A DNA stretch of 64,000 bases from Ctenosaura bakeri. Taxonomy: Eukaryota > Chordata > Lepidosauria > Squamata > Iguanidae. This document shows, piece after piece, positions 11,237 through 22,829 of the stretch; positions within the stretch are counted from its first letter, which is position 1, and the number at the start of each line of letters is the position of its first letter. The translations under genes and the position numbers were made by a program. Location of the stretch: NCBI GenBank assembly GCA_948474755.1, contig CAOLHI010002114.1, forward strand, positions 225,324 through 289,323, read 5' to 3'. The notes beneath the pieces are model-generated. The model ran no database searches. It was not told the origin of the DNA and worked only from the letters and a program-made list of their open reading frames with translations.

Positions 11237-11964
11237 AGATGGTACATGACACCAGAAAAATTAAAGACAATTTACAAGACAAGTGCAAGTCAATGTTGGA
11301 AATGTCAAGACAACTCTGGTACACTATTTCATATGTGGTGGTCATGTCCCAAAGCACAAAAATACTGGAAAGAAATACACAAGAAAATAAGTTCAATTTT
11401 GAAGATTTAATTTGAGATGATACCTGAATTTTACTTGTTAAACATGACACATATATTTGATGGAATGTCAATTAAGAAATATTGGAGAATAATATTATAT
11501 GTGGTGCCGACGGCCTGCATTGAGTACACATGACTTTGGAAAAATGAAACTATACCAGCTACAGAACAGTAGTGGACAACCTTTATAGGAAATAGAAATG
11601 CGGACATTCTTACACAAAGACTAAAAGGGAAATCAGATGAAGACATTAATAAAGAGTGGAAGATTGTTACAGATTTGGGTTGGGGGCAGACAGAAGGCAA
11701 TACATAATTCATGATATCAATTACTATATAGGGTAATAATCATTGAAATATCATGTAACAAGTAGAGTAGAGAAATATAGCAGGAACTAACGAATTATTG
11801 ATTACTAACATTTTATTGCGATATGTGGTATAATAAATAGAGGAAATATTAATAATTGTAATCCAGAAAGGAAAGGAAGAAGAAATAATATTGCATGTAA
11901 ACACTGCAGAAATAATTGTTTGTTTTATTTGCTGAAACTTTAATAAAATTATATATATAAAAAA
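11237..11964 (+). mobile_element. L1 LINE, 5'-truncated (13-bp TSD)
   Basis: A short L1 insertion bounded by the direct repeat AGAAATGCACATT (11224-11236 and 11965-11977). The sequence starts immediately after the left copy with the ORF2 C-terminal region: RWYMTPEKLKTIYKT, then a zinc-knuckle-like CWKCQDNSGTLFHMWW segment. A stop follows after ISSILKI at 11408-11410. The rest is decayed C-terminal coding sequence and 3' UTR ending in AATAAAATT and an A-rich tail before the right repeat. Structure is that of a target-primed reverse-transcription product. Confidence 0.9.
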
Positions 11965-11980
11965 AGAAATGCACATTTTC

Positions 11981-12152
11981 CTAGGCTATTATAGTGCTAT
12001 TATTCCACTGTCAACTTCCTGTGGAATTCTGGGGTTTATCATTTACTGAGGCCTAAGAGCTCTCTGGCGGAGAATTCTAAATGACCCACTGGACCTCCCC
12101 AGGATTCCACAGGATGTGGAATAACGCTATACAGTGTGGTGTGGAGACTGAC
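11981..12152. mobile_element. PAL200 MITE, truncated ends
   Basis: Starts near CTAGGCTATTATAGTGC with TATTATTCCACTGTCAAC; central GAATTCT and AAGAGCTCTCTGG motifs are kept, and the right arm ends near TACAGTGTGGTGTGGAG. The outer ends are lost or diverged, so no target duplication is visible. It lies just after the L1 target duplication. Confidence 0.75.
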
Positions 12153-12299
12153 CAAAAAAAAGCCACCATCTTACTGCAGCTCATATTGAAGAGAAAAGTT
12201 TGAAGCTTTCTCATTTACTGAAAAAGGATAGTTTTCATCAAAATCTAACATCTATATTATACAAGTGAAAATATATGCAGCACTGAGTAATGTATTTGT

Positions 12300-12430
12300 A
12301 CAGTCATAGAGTGGAAAGAGGCCATACAGGTTAACATGTCCAATCCCTACTCGGCGCAGTATCACCAGCAGGTAGCTCTTCAGCCTCTTTCTGAAGACAT
12401 TAAGAGAAAGTGATCCCTGGTTGACTTTCT
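12300..12430 (-). mobile_element. CR1 LINE 3' end fragment
   Basis: Begins GTCATAGAGTGGAAAGAGG, followed by CCATACAGGTTAACATGTCC. This is the minus-strand CR1 3' terminus (compare 39400-39460). A CAGCCTCTTTCTGAAGACAT-like stretch corresponds to the C-terminal coding end; beyond 12430 the match is lost. Confidence 0.65.
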
Positions 12431-12765
12431 CAGTATTGCAAACAATTATTCATCTGCCTCTTGTTCCCAGGCAACTCTATCAAGGTCTTTGTTTTGTTTG
12501 TAAAATAGCTATGAAAGTCTCAATTTTGCTCTTAATCCCAGAAAGAAGTCTTCTAATGTGGATTTCCTATGACCTCTTCACATTATGGCTGAGCTCCTAC
12601 ATCAAGCAGCAGAGCACAATGCACCACCTACACAGGTCAATGTCCTCTTCTGTCAGCTATTAAGATTCATGGATGGGGGTAGGGTTGCTGCTGCTACTGC
12701 TGTTGTAATTTATAAGTGGTAGGAAAGGAAAGGGGACACAATTCAGGTGAAGAAGCAGCAGCTGG

Positions 12766-13499
12766 TGTCAGCCTGGAGGAGGAATGAGGGTGTGTTCCCA
12801 GATTGGGCGCACCCTTTTTTCTTCTCCTCAAAGCTCAGGCCACCACATCTTCAACATCTGAACTGTCATCCTCCTCACTCTCTTCCCCACTGGTAAGCAG
12901 CCCTCCTTGGGGCTCAACAGTTGTGGGTTCAATGGGGCACAAAAGACTAGAGAACAGCTGTCATGCCCTGCTTCTAGACATGGACTCTTACTCAGAGTGT
13001 GAAACAGAAGACATGTTAGAGGCTGAGACAGGGGGAATGCCACAACCTGCTGTAGAGGAAGAGGTTACAGTGCCACAAACAGAAAAGGAGGTGGTGCCAG
13101 CTCCATCAGAGAGTCTTGCCCCTACAGACGCAAAGGATAACTTAACAGTACCTACCTTTGTTGAGTGCAGACGACAAAGAGAGAGCCTACACTGATCTCT
13201 GCGAATATATAACTGCCAACAATTAATCAGGCAACAGTTACACTAGGTGGCTGACCTATATAGCTGCTGCCCTTCCCCTCAGGAGTTGTCAGAGTTTATC
13301 TGACCTCTCTGTTTAATGGAAGCCTTGCTGAACTCTATGCCCAACTCTAGATTACCCTGACTGACTTCAGACTTGTTGCCTTTGAAATCTGTTGGACTTT
13401 ATTTTGACCTTGTGCTTACTGAATAAAAGTAACTAAGGAACTGGGAGCTATTCAGTTTGTTTTGTCTGAATTATCAGCTGTGCTGCTAGGACTGTGACA
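12766..13499 (+). mobile_element. LTR-like block (possible Gypsy-type LTR)
   Basis: The block begins TGTCAGCC and ends GGACTGTGACA, giving TG...CA-type inverted ends. A polyadenylation signal (AATAAA, near 13420) lies about 75 bp from the right end, as in an LTR R/U5 region. Just upstream (12720-12736) is a purine-rich run, AGGAAAGGAAAGGGGA, that could be a polypurine tract, but it is about 30 bp from the proposed start. No flanking duplication was found. A 130-codon acidic, Ser/Pro/Glu-rich open frame lies inside at 12803-13195; it has no recognised domain. Confidence 0.4.
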
Positions 13500-14599
13500 A
13501 GACAGCAGTTCTCAATGCCCTGTCCTAAAAGAGTTATATACACATACATCAATAACAGGATCCTGCTCTTGTGTCTTCCTTTCCTCCTCTCTTGTTTTCT
13601 CTCTTCTCCCCACTTTCAAATATAGCTTTCTCATCACTCCGTCAAGGTTTCTGCCAATGCTTTTCTTTATCTTTTCTACTATTGAACGATATTTCCCAAT
13701 ATGCTATCTAAGACTGTTTCTACATTACACAGTTATACCTGTATGATAACACTACAACTGTCGTGTCTTCCATCCTATGGAATCCTAGGATCTGAAGTAT
13801 GGGGAAATGCTTAGAATTCCCTTTCTCCCTCACCAAACTAAAAATCCGAGGATTCCATAAGAAGGGGCCATGGCAATTAAAAAAGGATAATGCTGCTGTC
13901 ACTAAGCAGTGTAGATATCAGAATGAATCCATAGCATAAAAATAAGAAAACTAGAGTATGATATCTCTTTAACTGCCTTGACTCCATCCTAAGGAATCCT
14001 GGGATTTTTAGTTTGGTGAGGGCTCTTATTTTTTTGGTTTAGGCTTTTGGATAGAATTTCCTTACTGATGATCTCATGGAGAAAATGCATTTCTTAGTTT
14101 GTTTTAAATGTTCACTTCCTAACATTTAAATAATCTGCAAAGAGGCATTCAACAGAGAGAATTAAAAACCCCAAAATTTTATCTCACATTCACCCCTCAT
14201 ATTTGGGGTTATAATTTCAGAAGCACAAAAGTGATAGTGCTCTTTTGCAATGTTTGACGGTGTTGCCATTAACAGTTTATATTTTCTAGGATGTTTTGCT
14301 GCTTGCCTGGAAAAAGCAGGGCAGCTTTATGTATTAAGATGATGATAATAATAATACTAAAAAATTATCTGGGATCAGGCAAGAACCTTAGTATAAACTC
14401 GAACAGCAGTCACTTGGGATCAAACGCTAGATCCAAACAGCAGCTGCACACCAGAGATGAACAATTTTCTTCTACACAATTACCTTGATTGAAGCTAATC
14501 TGATTTGGACTATATGTGTATCTAATCTTACCTAAGGGCTGATGCCTTTGGTGGTTGAATTAGGTCAAAATACAAAAGATAAAATAGCTAATAAGGAAG
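13500..14599. other. Unassigned DNA with MITE remnants
   Basis: A decayed palindromic-MITE relative occupies about 13715-13925 (GTTTCTACATTACACAGTTA ... TAAGCAGTGTAGATATC), with a second partial arm at about 13965-14030 (CCTAAGGAATCCTGGGATTT). No gene seen. Confidence 0.45.
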
Positions 14600-15796
14600 G
14601 AACATTATCAAAAAAAAAAAATTTAAATCCACAATTGTGCTCTATCTTTGCAAGCCCAGTGCTTTGATGAAAATTGTTTATTGCATGACTAAGTTCTTAT
14701 GTGGAAGGCATCTTGTGTGCTTTGAAAATTTTGTCATAGCCTTAGAAATAAAATAAAAAAATGAGCAAATTGCTGTGCTTTTCTGTAATTTTGTAAAACA
14801 AGATGTTTTCAAGATAAATTATACTAGCGGACGGTATCTGTCTTGTACCACAAAACACATTTAAAATACCTGTAATTTAGTCATTTTGAAGCATGCATGA
14901 AAAAGGTAATAAACACAGCTATCCTAGTTTGCCGACACACTGACTTCACAAGTTGGAAAGATCGCAGGCTTGCTAAATATCAAAGATGGGATTGGTACTG
15001 TACAAACGAAACTACCTGAAATTGCCTTCAAATTTAAGGTGCAATTTATTTCAAATGGCATAAAGTTGAAGATAGAGGTTCTAACTCACATAGACAACAA
15101 CAAACATGCAGTTTGTGAGGCACTGTGGTCACAAGACTCAGTCCTATTACTCTTGAGTAATCTCACTGAATTATGTGAAGACATGCCAGTCAAAATGCCA
15201 TCTTCACAGCAACCAAGAGTGCAATATTATTTCCAGCTATTTCAGTCATGTATAGGCTTGGACATAAATGGTCTAGGTCATTTTGATGCCAGAGAAAGAA
15301 AATGAAGACAGCTTTCTTGAATATAAAATGAAATAAAACATCTGACAATTTGCTGCTCTTTAATACCACTAAATACCCAGAACCTAAAGGAGGCAATTTC
15401 TCTTCACTTAATAAGGGAAGGACATACCCACCATAAATCACACTGATCCTGAAAACTACAAAAAGAGAGAGGAACCAAAACTGGATGTGGCTGGTTATCC
15501 ATATCTGTACTAAACCACTGGCTGCAGTCTATAATGGAGGAGGATGAGGAAACTTAATATAGACAAGACAGGTTTCCTGGTTAGTCATAAGGTGGATCAG
15601 GGCAAACAGAGATTTGTTTTGTAGACTCCTGGGCTATTTTAGACCCAGGAGCAAACTTTTTCTTTAAAAAATGAGACCTCCAAGCCATTTCCTTTTGCGA
15701 AAAAAAAACTCTCTTGGACGTAAAGCACCCTGCAGGGAAAGTGCTGAAAATATCCCCATCCCCACAAGAGGGTATTTTGGTCAATTGCATTCATAA
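14600..15796. other. Unassigned, repeat-poor
   Basis: No repeat was recognised. The 14640-14960 part is A+T-rich with very few CpGs and could be conserved non-coding DNA. A 111-codon open frame (14970-15305, plus) starts MLNIKDGIGTVQTKL; it matches nothing I recognise and has no splice context I can support. Confidence 0.35.
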
Positions 15797-16014
15797 AGCC
15801 AGCATGGTTTAATGGTTTGAGTGTTGAACTACAACCCTGGAGACTGGAGTTTCATTCTCTGCTCAGCCATGGAAGCCCACTGGATGATCTTGGGCATGTC
15901 ACATACTCTCAACCCCATAAACCCCCATGATAGGCTCACCTTAGGGTCACCATAAGTCAGTAATGATTTGAAGACACACATCATCATCATCAACAACAAC
16001 AACAACAACAACAA
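15797..16014 (+). mobile_element. Sauria-type SINE (tRNA head, Bov-B-like tail)
   Basis: Starts AGCCAGCATGGTTTAATGG, the box A side of a tRNA-derived head, with the box B-like stretch GGAGTTTCATTCTCTGCTC. The central CATGGAAGCCCACTGG is followed by GTCACATACTCTC. The 3' part is CATGATAGGCTCACCTTAGG, GTCACCATAAGTCAG and TTGAAGACACACATC, the Bov-B LINE-like tail, ending in (CAT)n and (CAA)n. Head and tail together identify the squamate Sauria SINE class; the (AAC)n ends the element. Confidence 0.9.
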
Positions 16015-17418
16015 TGCAAGGAGATATAGCCTTCTAAGATCTCTTATGGGCACAGTGATGATTTTCCTTTGATAAGTTTTCACTCTAATTTAAATAGAAG
16101 GACACAGGTTGCCCACCCCTAATTAGTGGTGCTCACATCTAAAAATTAAAATCAGCGAATGATGTGAAACTCATGTACATAAGTTTTACAATAAGGTAAT
16201 GGCAGCTGATGGTACCCTTGTCAGTGGATGGTGAATCTGTTGAACTTTGAAGAAGCCGTCCAAGGTCCTGAATCTAGTTTGGGAACATGGATCAATTCCT
16301 TGGGTAGCTCATTAAAGGTTAGAGTAAAACATGGGATGGATTCACTGCCCCTGCATAAAAGGCCACAACTCTAATTTTTTATGGCTTTATGAAATTAAAT
16401 ACAAAATAGAAGATAGCAAGGTCATTTATTACCCTTAAAATTTGACAGCATTCTCCCTTTCTCTTTCATCTCCCATTCTTCTCTCCCTTCCTTTCTTTCT
16501 TCTTCTCCTTTTTCTTTGGGTGATATTTGGTATTATTGACTCTCTAATATTTACGCCCATACATAGCCAAATCCTGTATTTTTTTTACACATGACTACAT
16601 CCAACTGAATTCAATAAAGTTCACTCCAAGGTAAGCATTGCAAAGATCACCACTTCAGTACGATTTTGAGGGATTAAGGGAAACACTGTTCTAATCAAAT
16701 ATTCCCTTCACCCTAAAAACCCAACCTGTCATAAAGTCAAGTGATCTGGAATGATCTGTTCTTCTAAAGCCACATTGTTATATGACATAGTACCACAGCT
16801 CTAAGATTATGGGATGAGAATGTCCATTCCTTTGAAACTGTGTGGAATATTCACACCTAGAGTTATACACCAGCTGCCTTTAGTCCAAATAGGTTGACTA
16901 AGCTAGGTTGGTATTGACTTATTTATTGATTACATGATTCCTTGATGATGATTGCCTTGCACCTTTTCCTCTAGTAACAAAATCAGAAGCAACACTTAGA
17001 GAATTGTAGGTTATGAGCCAAAATCACTACTGTAGACATTTAACTTGTAGGCTGAACAGAAACATGCATTTCAGTACAGTGTTACTTATTTAGTATGTTA
17101 TATTTTAATGTTTATTATTATTATTTATTATGATGATTTTTTTGAAAAAATGTAATTATTTTTGTACATTGCTTCATGCTATTTTTCTTTTTTCTTCTGA
17201 CTATGGTCCAGAAATGCTTCCATCAGCAGAAGAATGGGATACTTTCACCTGCTTCCCCATTCCACCCTAAAAACTTGTACAGTTGGGCATAAAAATCTTC
17301 TGGAGCAGGTTTTCAGTGTCATGGGGGCTGCTGGGGAGAGAGAGGGGAAAGGGGAAAGCATCTCACACTACCAGAACCATAGTGTAGAATTTGGCCCATG
17401 GTAAGTACTATATAAGTA
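16015..17418. other. Unassigned
   Basis: No gene or named repeat was supported. A short string near 16590-16630 (CATCCAACTGAATTCAATAA) recalls the palindromic lizard repeat seen at 32.5 kb but is too short to call. Confidence 0.4.
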
Positions 17419-17650
17419 GCTTAAATGCCTGAAAAGTACCAGATTCTATCTGTTCTTGGAAGCTAATCAGGGTCAGCCCTGATTAGGACTTGGGTGAGAA
17501 ACCACCAACAAATCCCAGGTGCTATGGGCTATATTTCGGAGGAAGGAACTGGGAAAACCACCTCTGAGTATTTCTTGCCTAAGAAAAACCTATTAAATTC
17601 ATTTGTCATAAGGTGCATGCATGCGTGCGCACACACGCACATGCACACAC
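17419..17650 (+). mobile_element. 5S-rRNA-derived SINE, copy 1
   Basis: The head follows the 5S rRNA internal promoter: TTGGAAGCTAATCAGGGTCA (box A region), TTAGGACTTGGGTGAGA (intermediate element to box C) and CAGGTGCTATGGGCT (5S 3' end). The body GGAGGAAGGAACTGGGAAAA, CCACCTCTGAGTATTTC and CATTTGTCATAAGG follows, then an (AC)n-like tail. This is a retroposon, not a 5S gene: the first third of 5S is degenerate and the terminator is missing. A second copy lies at 30 kb. Confidence 0.85.
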
Positions 17651-17721
17651 TATGTCTATACAGATATAGATATATAGTCTGATAAAGTAGGTACATAAAT
17701 AGACCATACTTTTGATATATT

Positions 17722-17932
17722 TAGGGACTTGTTCACACTGCAGAGTTATAGCAGTATGATCCCACTTTAATTGTCATGACCACAATCTATGGAATCCTGA
17801 AACTGACAACTTAGGGAGGGGCATTTACAATTCTCAGCCAGAACTCTCCTGTGCCTTTCCAGACTACAGAATGCAGCCATGGTAGTTAAACTGAAATCGT
17901 GGTGCTGTAACTGTGTAGTGCGAATGGGCTCC
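17722..17932. mobile_element. Older palindromic MITE related to PAL200
   Basis: Left end GGGACTTGTTCACACTGC and AGAGTTATAGCAGTATGATC; right end GCTGTAACTGTGTAGTGCG and AATGGGCTCC. The centre has GGGAGGGGCATTTACAATTC and CTCAGCCAGAACTCTC, as in PAL200. Arms are more diverged than in PAL200, so the subfamily is probably older; the same type is at 30.6 and 38.0 kb. Confidence 0.7.
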
Positions 17933-17957
17933 AGTAACTTGCTCTCTACCAGCATAG

Positions 17958-18333
17958 TCCAGTCAGCCGTCCACATTTGCGGGTTTCACTTTTGCAGATT
18001 TGAGTTATTTGTGGATTATCTGCTGCTTCCCTATGCCATTTTTAATGGGGACTGCAAGCCTTATGAGACTGAGAACCTGGAAATGAGGCTTGTAAGTCCC
18101 TCTTAAAAATGGTGTGGAGCAGCAGTGGAGATGGCGGGAAGCCCCACCAGTCACCCCTTCTGCCTTGTGAAAGAACCCTGATGCCTCAGAGGAATCCACT
18201 GTGGGTTGAATATGGTGATTATATTTGTGTGTGTGTGTTAAATATGATTTGGGAGTCTAGTTGTTCACTTTTTTTTCACTTTCATGAGGATTCTGTGCCC
18301 CTAATCTTAGCGAATGGTGGAGAAATTACTGTA
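17958..18333. mobile_element. Tc1/mariner (pogo/Tigger-like) non-autonomous element
   Basis: Ends are inverted: CAGTCAGCCGTCCACATTTG then CGGGTTTCACTTTTGCAG on the left, and CGAATGGTGGAGAAATTACT then GTA on the right. A string like 'gtccayatttgcgggttt' with 'actttygcagattt' is typical of pogo/Tigger ends. TA follows the right end; a clean TA is not next to the left end (it is TAGTC). No transposase frame. About 375 bp. Confidence 0.55.
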
Positions 18334-21294
18334 CACTAGAGGAAAAATATTGTTTAGCTAAAAGAGAGGGGGGCAGAGTTTTTGCTATCAACTGTTACGA
18401 TATGTTTGTGATGTTTTATTTTCTCATTTGAATAGTGTTTCTGAATTTAAATATGTAAAGTTAATGGGGAAAAAAAATCAGTGATATGATACACTGGCTA
18501 CTTAGTTACATATCTGTAATTAACCAACATCTAAGCAACATCTCCTGGCCTGACTGCCAAAGCCCACAATGACAGCCTACAGCCAAATCAGAAGGAGATC
18601 TATTCTGCTGGTAAATGGAGCACAAAGAGGAGGATGTTTCCAGCCCCCTGTTACCCTGATTTCTGGGGTCCCTTGGGGGACACCTCAACGTGCTCCAAAT
18701 AATGGGGAATGGGAATTAGCCAGAGCACAAGCTGTAGCACTACGAGAGGCAGGGTAACCTAGAAAAATCTTTAAAACCAATTTTTACAGGATCAGGCCAA
18801 GCCAAAAATCAAGCAAAATTGTCTAATAAAATGATTTTATTGAGGGGAATTCACTCATGCATGCACACAAGATACACACAATCACACATTCACACAAGAG
18901 CTAGCTGAAAGAGAAAGGGAGGAAAAATTATAGAGAGGCTAAGCGATTTGGGGGCAATTTATAATTACAAGTCCAGAAGAGTAGTGAAGAGCAGAAATGT
19001 ATTTTGGCTTAGGTAGGACCTAAGGGCAGTTCTCATTCAGGAGCCAGATGGACAGAGTGATGGGTTGATCTTCAAGAGACTGCACTGGGCATCCTCAGAT
19101 CAGGAGTATTTGTACCCTGAAAATGGCTTGTGGCTGTGAAGGTTTCAGATGCAAGAAAAAGGGAACCTGTTATGGACATTGAGTCTTTTGCCTGTTGATG
19201 GGCTTAGTGCTTTGACTGACAAAGACATGATGGATGTTTTAATAGCTGTCTATTGTGGGTGCTGTGAGAACAGAGGAAAGAATCCAGGTGTACAAGGGAT
19301 GGATATCAGTCAATCTATGTCCTGGTGGGCTCCTCACAGCTGGATTCCCTGGAAAAATCCAGCTTCTGTTTAAGCCTATTATCCACAGGAAAGATGTGTA
19401 TTTGCCTGACAAATGACTCAGTCTTACCTGGAGGAATTTTGGAGTTGACCTGTCCTTCTCCCATTTACAGTCAAATTCTTTCCTTCGCTAGGTTTGACTT
19501 CTCCATCACCTTTCAGGCTTGAATTTGATATCAGTGCCAATAAAATGTGTTGCCAATTACATAAGATGCCAATTAGGTATGGTGCCCATCCAAACCATAC
19601 TGATGTTGGGGACCCCCAAAGCGGGGCCTTACACCCCATCTCACCAGCAAGCAAGGCTCCATCCAGGTATTTCGGCTGGCATCCTGCGTCTGATTGTCAC
19701 AGCCTGGTGGGAGTTGGGCAGAAATGCCATCCTCCTTTTGCCCTGATCAACAGCTGGATAGATTTCATTTGCCTGATTCAGCTGCTGCCAGTTAAAGTGG
19801 GCTAAGTAGGCATTTACAGAGTCTTACTGACTGCAGACCAGTTATAGAACCCCAACTCTGTGTTGTGAATCCATAATTGCAAAAGATAGTTCCAGCCTTT
19901 TTTCTAAGAAAAAAAATGAATTCTCCCCAAAACAAACAGCACAAAAGATTTGACAGTTCAGATTACAATCCAAATGTGTTCTGTTTAATAAAGATTTGAA
20001 AAACATTTCAGAACAATTTCACAACACCATATAGCCAATCACAGTTCAGAAAAGCTGTTAACCTTCTATTTCTCTACCATTTTTGTACCCTGAATATGTA
20101 CTTTGTTCTTTATTCCTTGTACAAAGTCAGAAAACTACTGTAGTATTTCAGATATGAGATGCATATCCTTGAATAACTGGCCCCATTCATTGAAGTTCAG
20201 TGAGAATTTTACACCCAATTTATAGATTTCTTGAACTAAATGCTCACAATGGAAATACTAGCAGCTGGTTAATTTTAGTGCCACAAATGGCACTGCAATT
20301 AATTCAAGCAAATTCACAGAAGTAAACAACACCAGAAGAGCAGGTGTTTAGCATTTAGCTTTGGCCTGTTTGGGTTCTCCTTTCCAGATCTGTGAAGAAG
20401 AGCTAATATATATAAAGCCATAGAAGATGTGATTTGCAAGTATGAAGAACGAGGCCAGAAATTAAACTTTTGAACTGCAAAATATTTTGTTCATCTTCCT
20501 TGTTTTTTAATCAGTGTTGGCAGGTGCATGTTCCCCTCTGCATATTCTATGAGAGCTTGCAAGCTGGTAGTGGACAGGGACAGAGAAATCAGTGGGGACA
20601 GAGCCAGCAAGAGGCAAGACCATCTCCCTCTCCTTTCCTCCCTGCCTTCCTTCCTTCCTCCCTGCCTTCATCTGCCACCCTGTAATCTCCCATCTTCTAT
20701 TTCCTTTTCTTTCTCAGTTGGCTGCTTGTGGTGGAAGAGATAATCTTGTCAGTTGTCTCTGGGAAGAGCTTTCTGAACACTTCCACAGTTAGGCTGAAGG
20801 AGTATCTGTGGCCCTAAGACCACATATGGACCATCCTTTGCCTTCATTCACTAGAAATGATACATGAATTTTCATCACCCATCAACAAATTCTGTGTCTT
20901 GATGACACAGAATAAGAAAGTTGATTTGATATAGCAGGCAGCAGAGCATGAAAGCCTGTGTCAAATGGTTAGTCTTTAAGTTTCCACAATTACCAGATTA
21001 ACATGACTGGCCTATCAGCTATCTTTGGAAAAGTAGGCTGTCTGTACTGCCTTATCCAATGGTGACCAAGATGATAGGAGAAGATGCTGCCATTACAGAA
21101 GAGTATAACTTGACAGTGCAAGCTGAAGGCAGGATGTGAGCACATTGTATACACTCTGTGCTTGAAGATTCACCAAGTGGTGATGTGCTTATTAATATGC
21201 TCATTATAGGCCTAAAGCCTAGCATTAAGGTGCAAAGGAACTGGCATCCAAATCCTCATGTCTAGCCAATCATTAGCAGATTTCAGCATGTAGC
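18334..21294. other. Unassigned, about 3 kb
   Basis: No recognised family. Features seen: mixed TGCATGCACACA/(CA)-rich tract near 18855-18900, and a CT-rich CCTTCC tract at about 20630-20690. Several 60-103-codon frames overlap in different frames at 19.1-19.8 kb and 20.5-20.8 kb; none shows a domain. The block at 18.54-19.85 kb is less A+T-rich than its neighbours and could be an unrecognised retroelement. Confidence 0.35.
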
Positions 21295-21417
21295 ATTAGT
21301 ACTAGGGATGGGCCAACTGAATCCTCAAATCCTGGGTAAGGATTCGAGATTCCCGAATCCCTGTGCCAAAATAGGCAAACCGAATCTTTCGATTCTGACA
21401 ACTAAATAGATTATGAG

Positions 21418-21492
21418 AGACCGGGATGCCTGAAAACCGGGGAGACCAGAATACCTGAAAACCTGGGAGACCAGGATGCCTGAAAATTTGGG
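21418..21492 (+). repeat. 25-bp tandem repeat, three units
   Basis: Three adjacent units starting at 21418, 21443 and 21468, each AGACCRGRATRCCTGAAAAY followed by five bases. It sits just inside the hAT element's left end, where repeated transposase-binding sites are sometimes found; that role is inferred. Confidence 0.9.
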
Positions 21493-21862
21493 AGACTATA
21501 TATACAAGAGTAAGTAGGTGAGGTTTTCCCTTGGCGTAATAATGTCCTTTGCTAACAATTTCAGAAATTACAGCTGGGCTTGTATTCTAAGATATTTAAG
21601 TTGAACATTTCATATTTAAGTTCAGTAGTTGACTGGAAGCTACAGGCTTGAGATTTCAAGGACAGCTGAAGGATTCCTTTGCAGAGCTCCCTTGCAAACC
21701 TCTTTCAGACACAATTCTGGTGTTTGGAGTTTTAGAAGGTGTCACAGCCTTCTCTGCCATAATGTGCTGGTGTATCATCAAACTACAAACTCCAGGATGC
21801 CAGAAGGAGCTATGCAAAGAAAAGCCAATTTTGACCTGGATTATCTCTCTACTGTAGTATGT

Positions 21863-21929
21863 GGCCCTGTTTACACAGGCAGGAAAATATGGGATTAAGC
21901 CACATTTTCCTGCCTGTGTAGAAAGGGCC
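21863..21929. repeat. 67-bp hairpin mini-MITE
   Basis: GGCCCTGTTTACACAGGCAG plus GAAAAT on the left is mirrored by ATTTTCCTGCCTGTGTAGAA plus AGGGCC on the right, with about 15 bp between. Ends GGCCC/GGGCC match the GC-TIR and PAL200 ends. No matching 3-bp flank was found. It lies inside the hAT element. Confidence 0.75.
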
Positions 21930-21984
21930 TTCATGTCATTTTCAATCTGGGGAGATCCTGAGGCAAACCTAGGACAATTGCCTT

Positions 21985-22062
21985 GGCCAGATTTCTTCAG
22001 AGGGAGGTTTGCCTTTGCCTAGGCTTTTGCTAAGGCTGAGAGTGTGGCTTGCCCAAGATTAT
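21985..22062 (-). mobile_element. Sauria SINE fragment
   Basis: ATTTCTTCAGAGGGAGGTTT, GCCTTTGCCTAGGCTTTTGC and GGCTGAGAGTGTGGCTTGCC follow the minus-strand body of the Sauria SINE (compare 48610-48670). Both head and tail are missing. Confidence 0.6.
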
Positions 22063-22192
22063 CCTTTTTTCCCTTGTTTTTTAAACTCTTTTTAAAAAAA
22101 GGATTCAAAAGATTTGAGATTTGTGGATTCCTAGAACCTTCCAGGGATTCGGATTTGGAAAATTCTGGATTCGTCCCATCCCTACTTAGTAC

Positions 22193-22829
22193 CATAGCTC
22201 TGAAATGTGCTCCCTAGTGAAATTCCCTTCTTTGCTTCTCCTTCTCCTCTGCCTTTTTTTTTTTTTTAATGTTGTGAGGTTTATCATTATTTTTGAGCTA
22301 CCCCTTTCACATTCATGATAATACGTTTTGGTCATCTGATATTACTTGTTAAAATTGCAGTTCAGGATTATGATTTCGTTGTCTTTTCTTTCTGTTTACT
22401 GACTTGTGGTGAAAAGATGGTTTACTCTTACACCAAGAGCTTCAGACTTCCTTGTTGCCACAGGAGATAGACTTGTATTTTTTTCCCCTTCATAAATAAA
22501 TGGTAGGATTTCACTTAGAGGGTTAGAAATGCAGGAATTTTGAGGGGAGGGGGCACCAATGCAGAAGTCAAAATCCACATGTGTGGGTGACCCCAGCCAC
22601 TGATAATCAAATTGATTTTGAGTAATTCTGGACATTTCCTACCAAGGATACTTTAGAATTCTCTTCAGTCTTAACATGCACACCTAGGGCCAGATCTACA
22701 CCCAGAGGGAGAGACAGAAAGATTGAGAGATAGTATCATAGCTCAAATAGGAGATGGCTGATATGTCTATTTATTCTGCCTTTTCACATATTGCTAGTCC
22801 TGTAGTCCTTCCTGATGTAGAAGATGAAC
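22193..22829. other. Unassigned
   Basis: A poly-T run at about 22254-22267. A 79-codon minus-strand frame (22635-22396) has no recognised domain. No repeat was named. Confidence 0.4.

Larger units (their letters stand above)
21303..22184. mobile_element. hAT-type non-autonomous element, 882 bp
   Basis: Left end TAGGGATGGGCCAACTGAAT, right end GGATTCGTCCCATCCCTA; together they form an inverted repeat. Flanks are ATTAGTAC (21295-21302) and CTTAGTAC (22185-22192), a 7-of-8 match to the 8-bp target duplication of hAT elements. Inside are a 25-bp tandem repeat (21418-21492), a small perfect-arm palindrome (21863-21929) and a Sauria SINE fragment (about 21985-22062). No transposase frame is present; 69-92-codon frames inside are not recognisable. 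Confidence 0.8.

Noticed and set aside
12803..13195. 130-codon acidic frame as an exon
   Set aside because: Lies in an LTR-like block and has no recognised domain; not supported as a host gene.
12766..13499. Paired LTRs of one provirus with 8018-8713
   Set aside because: The two blocks have different ends, different signals and no visible sequence similarity, and the DNA between them lacks retroviral coding sequence.
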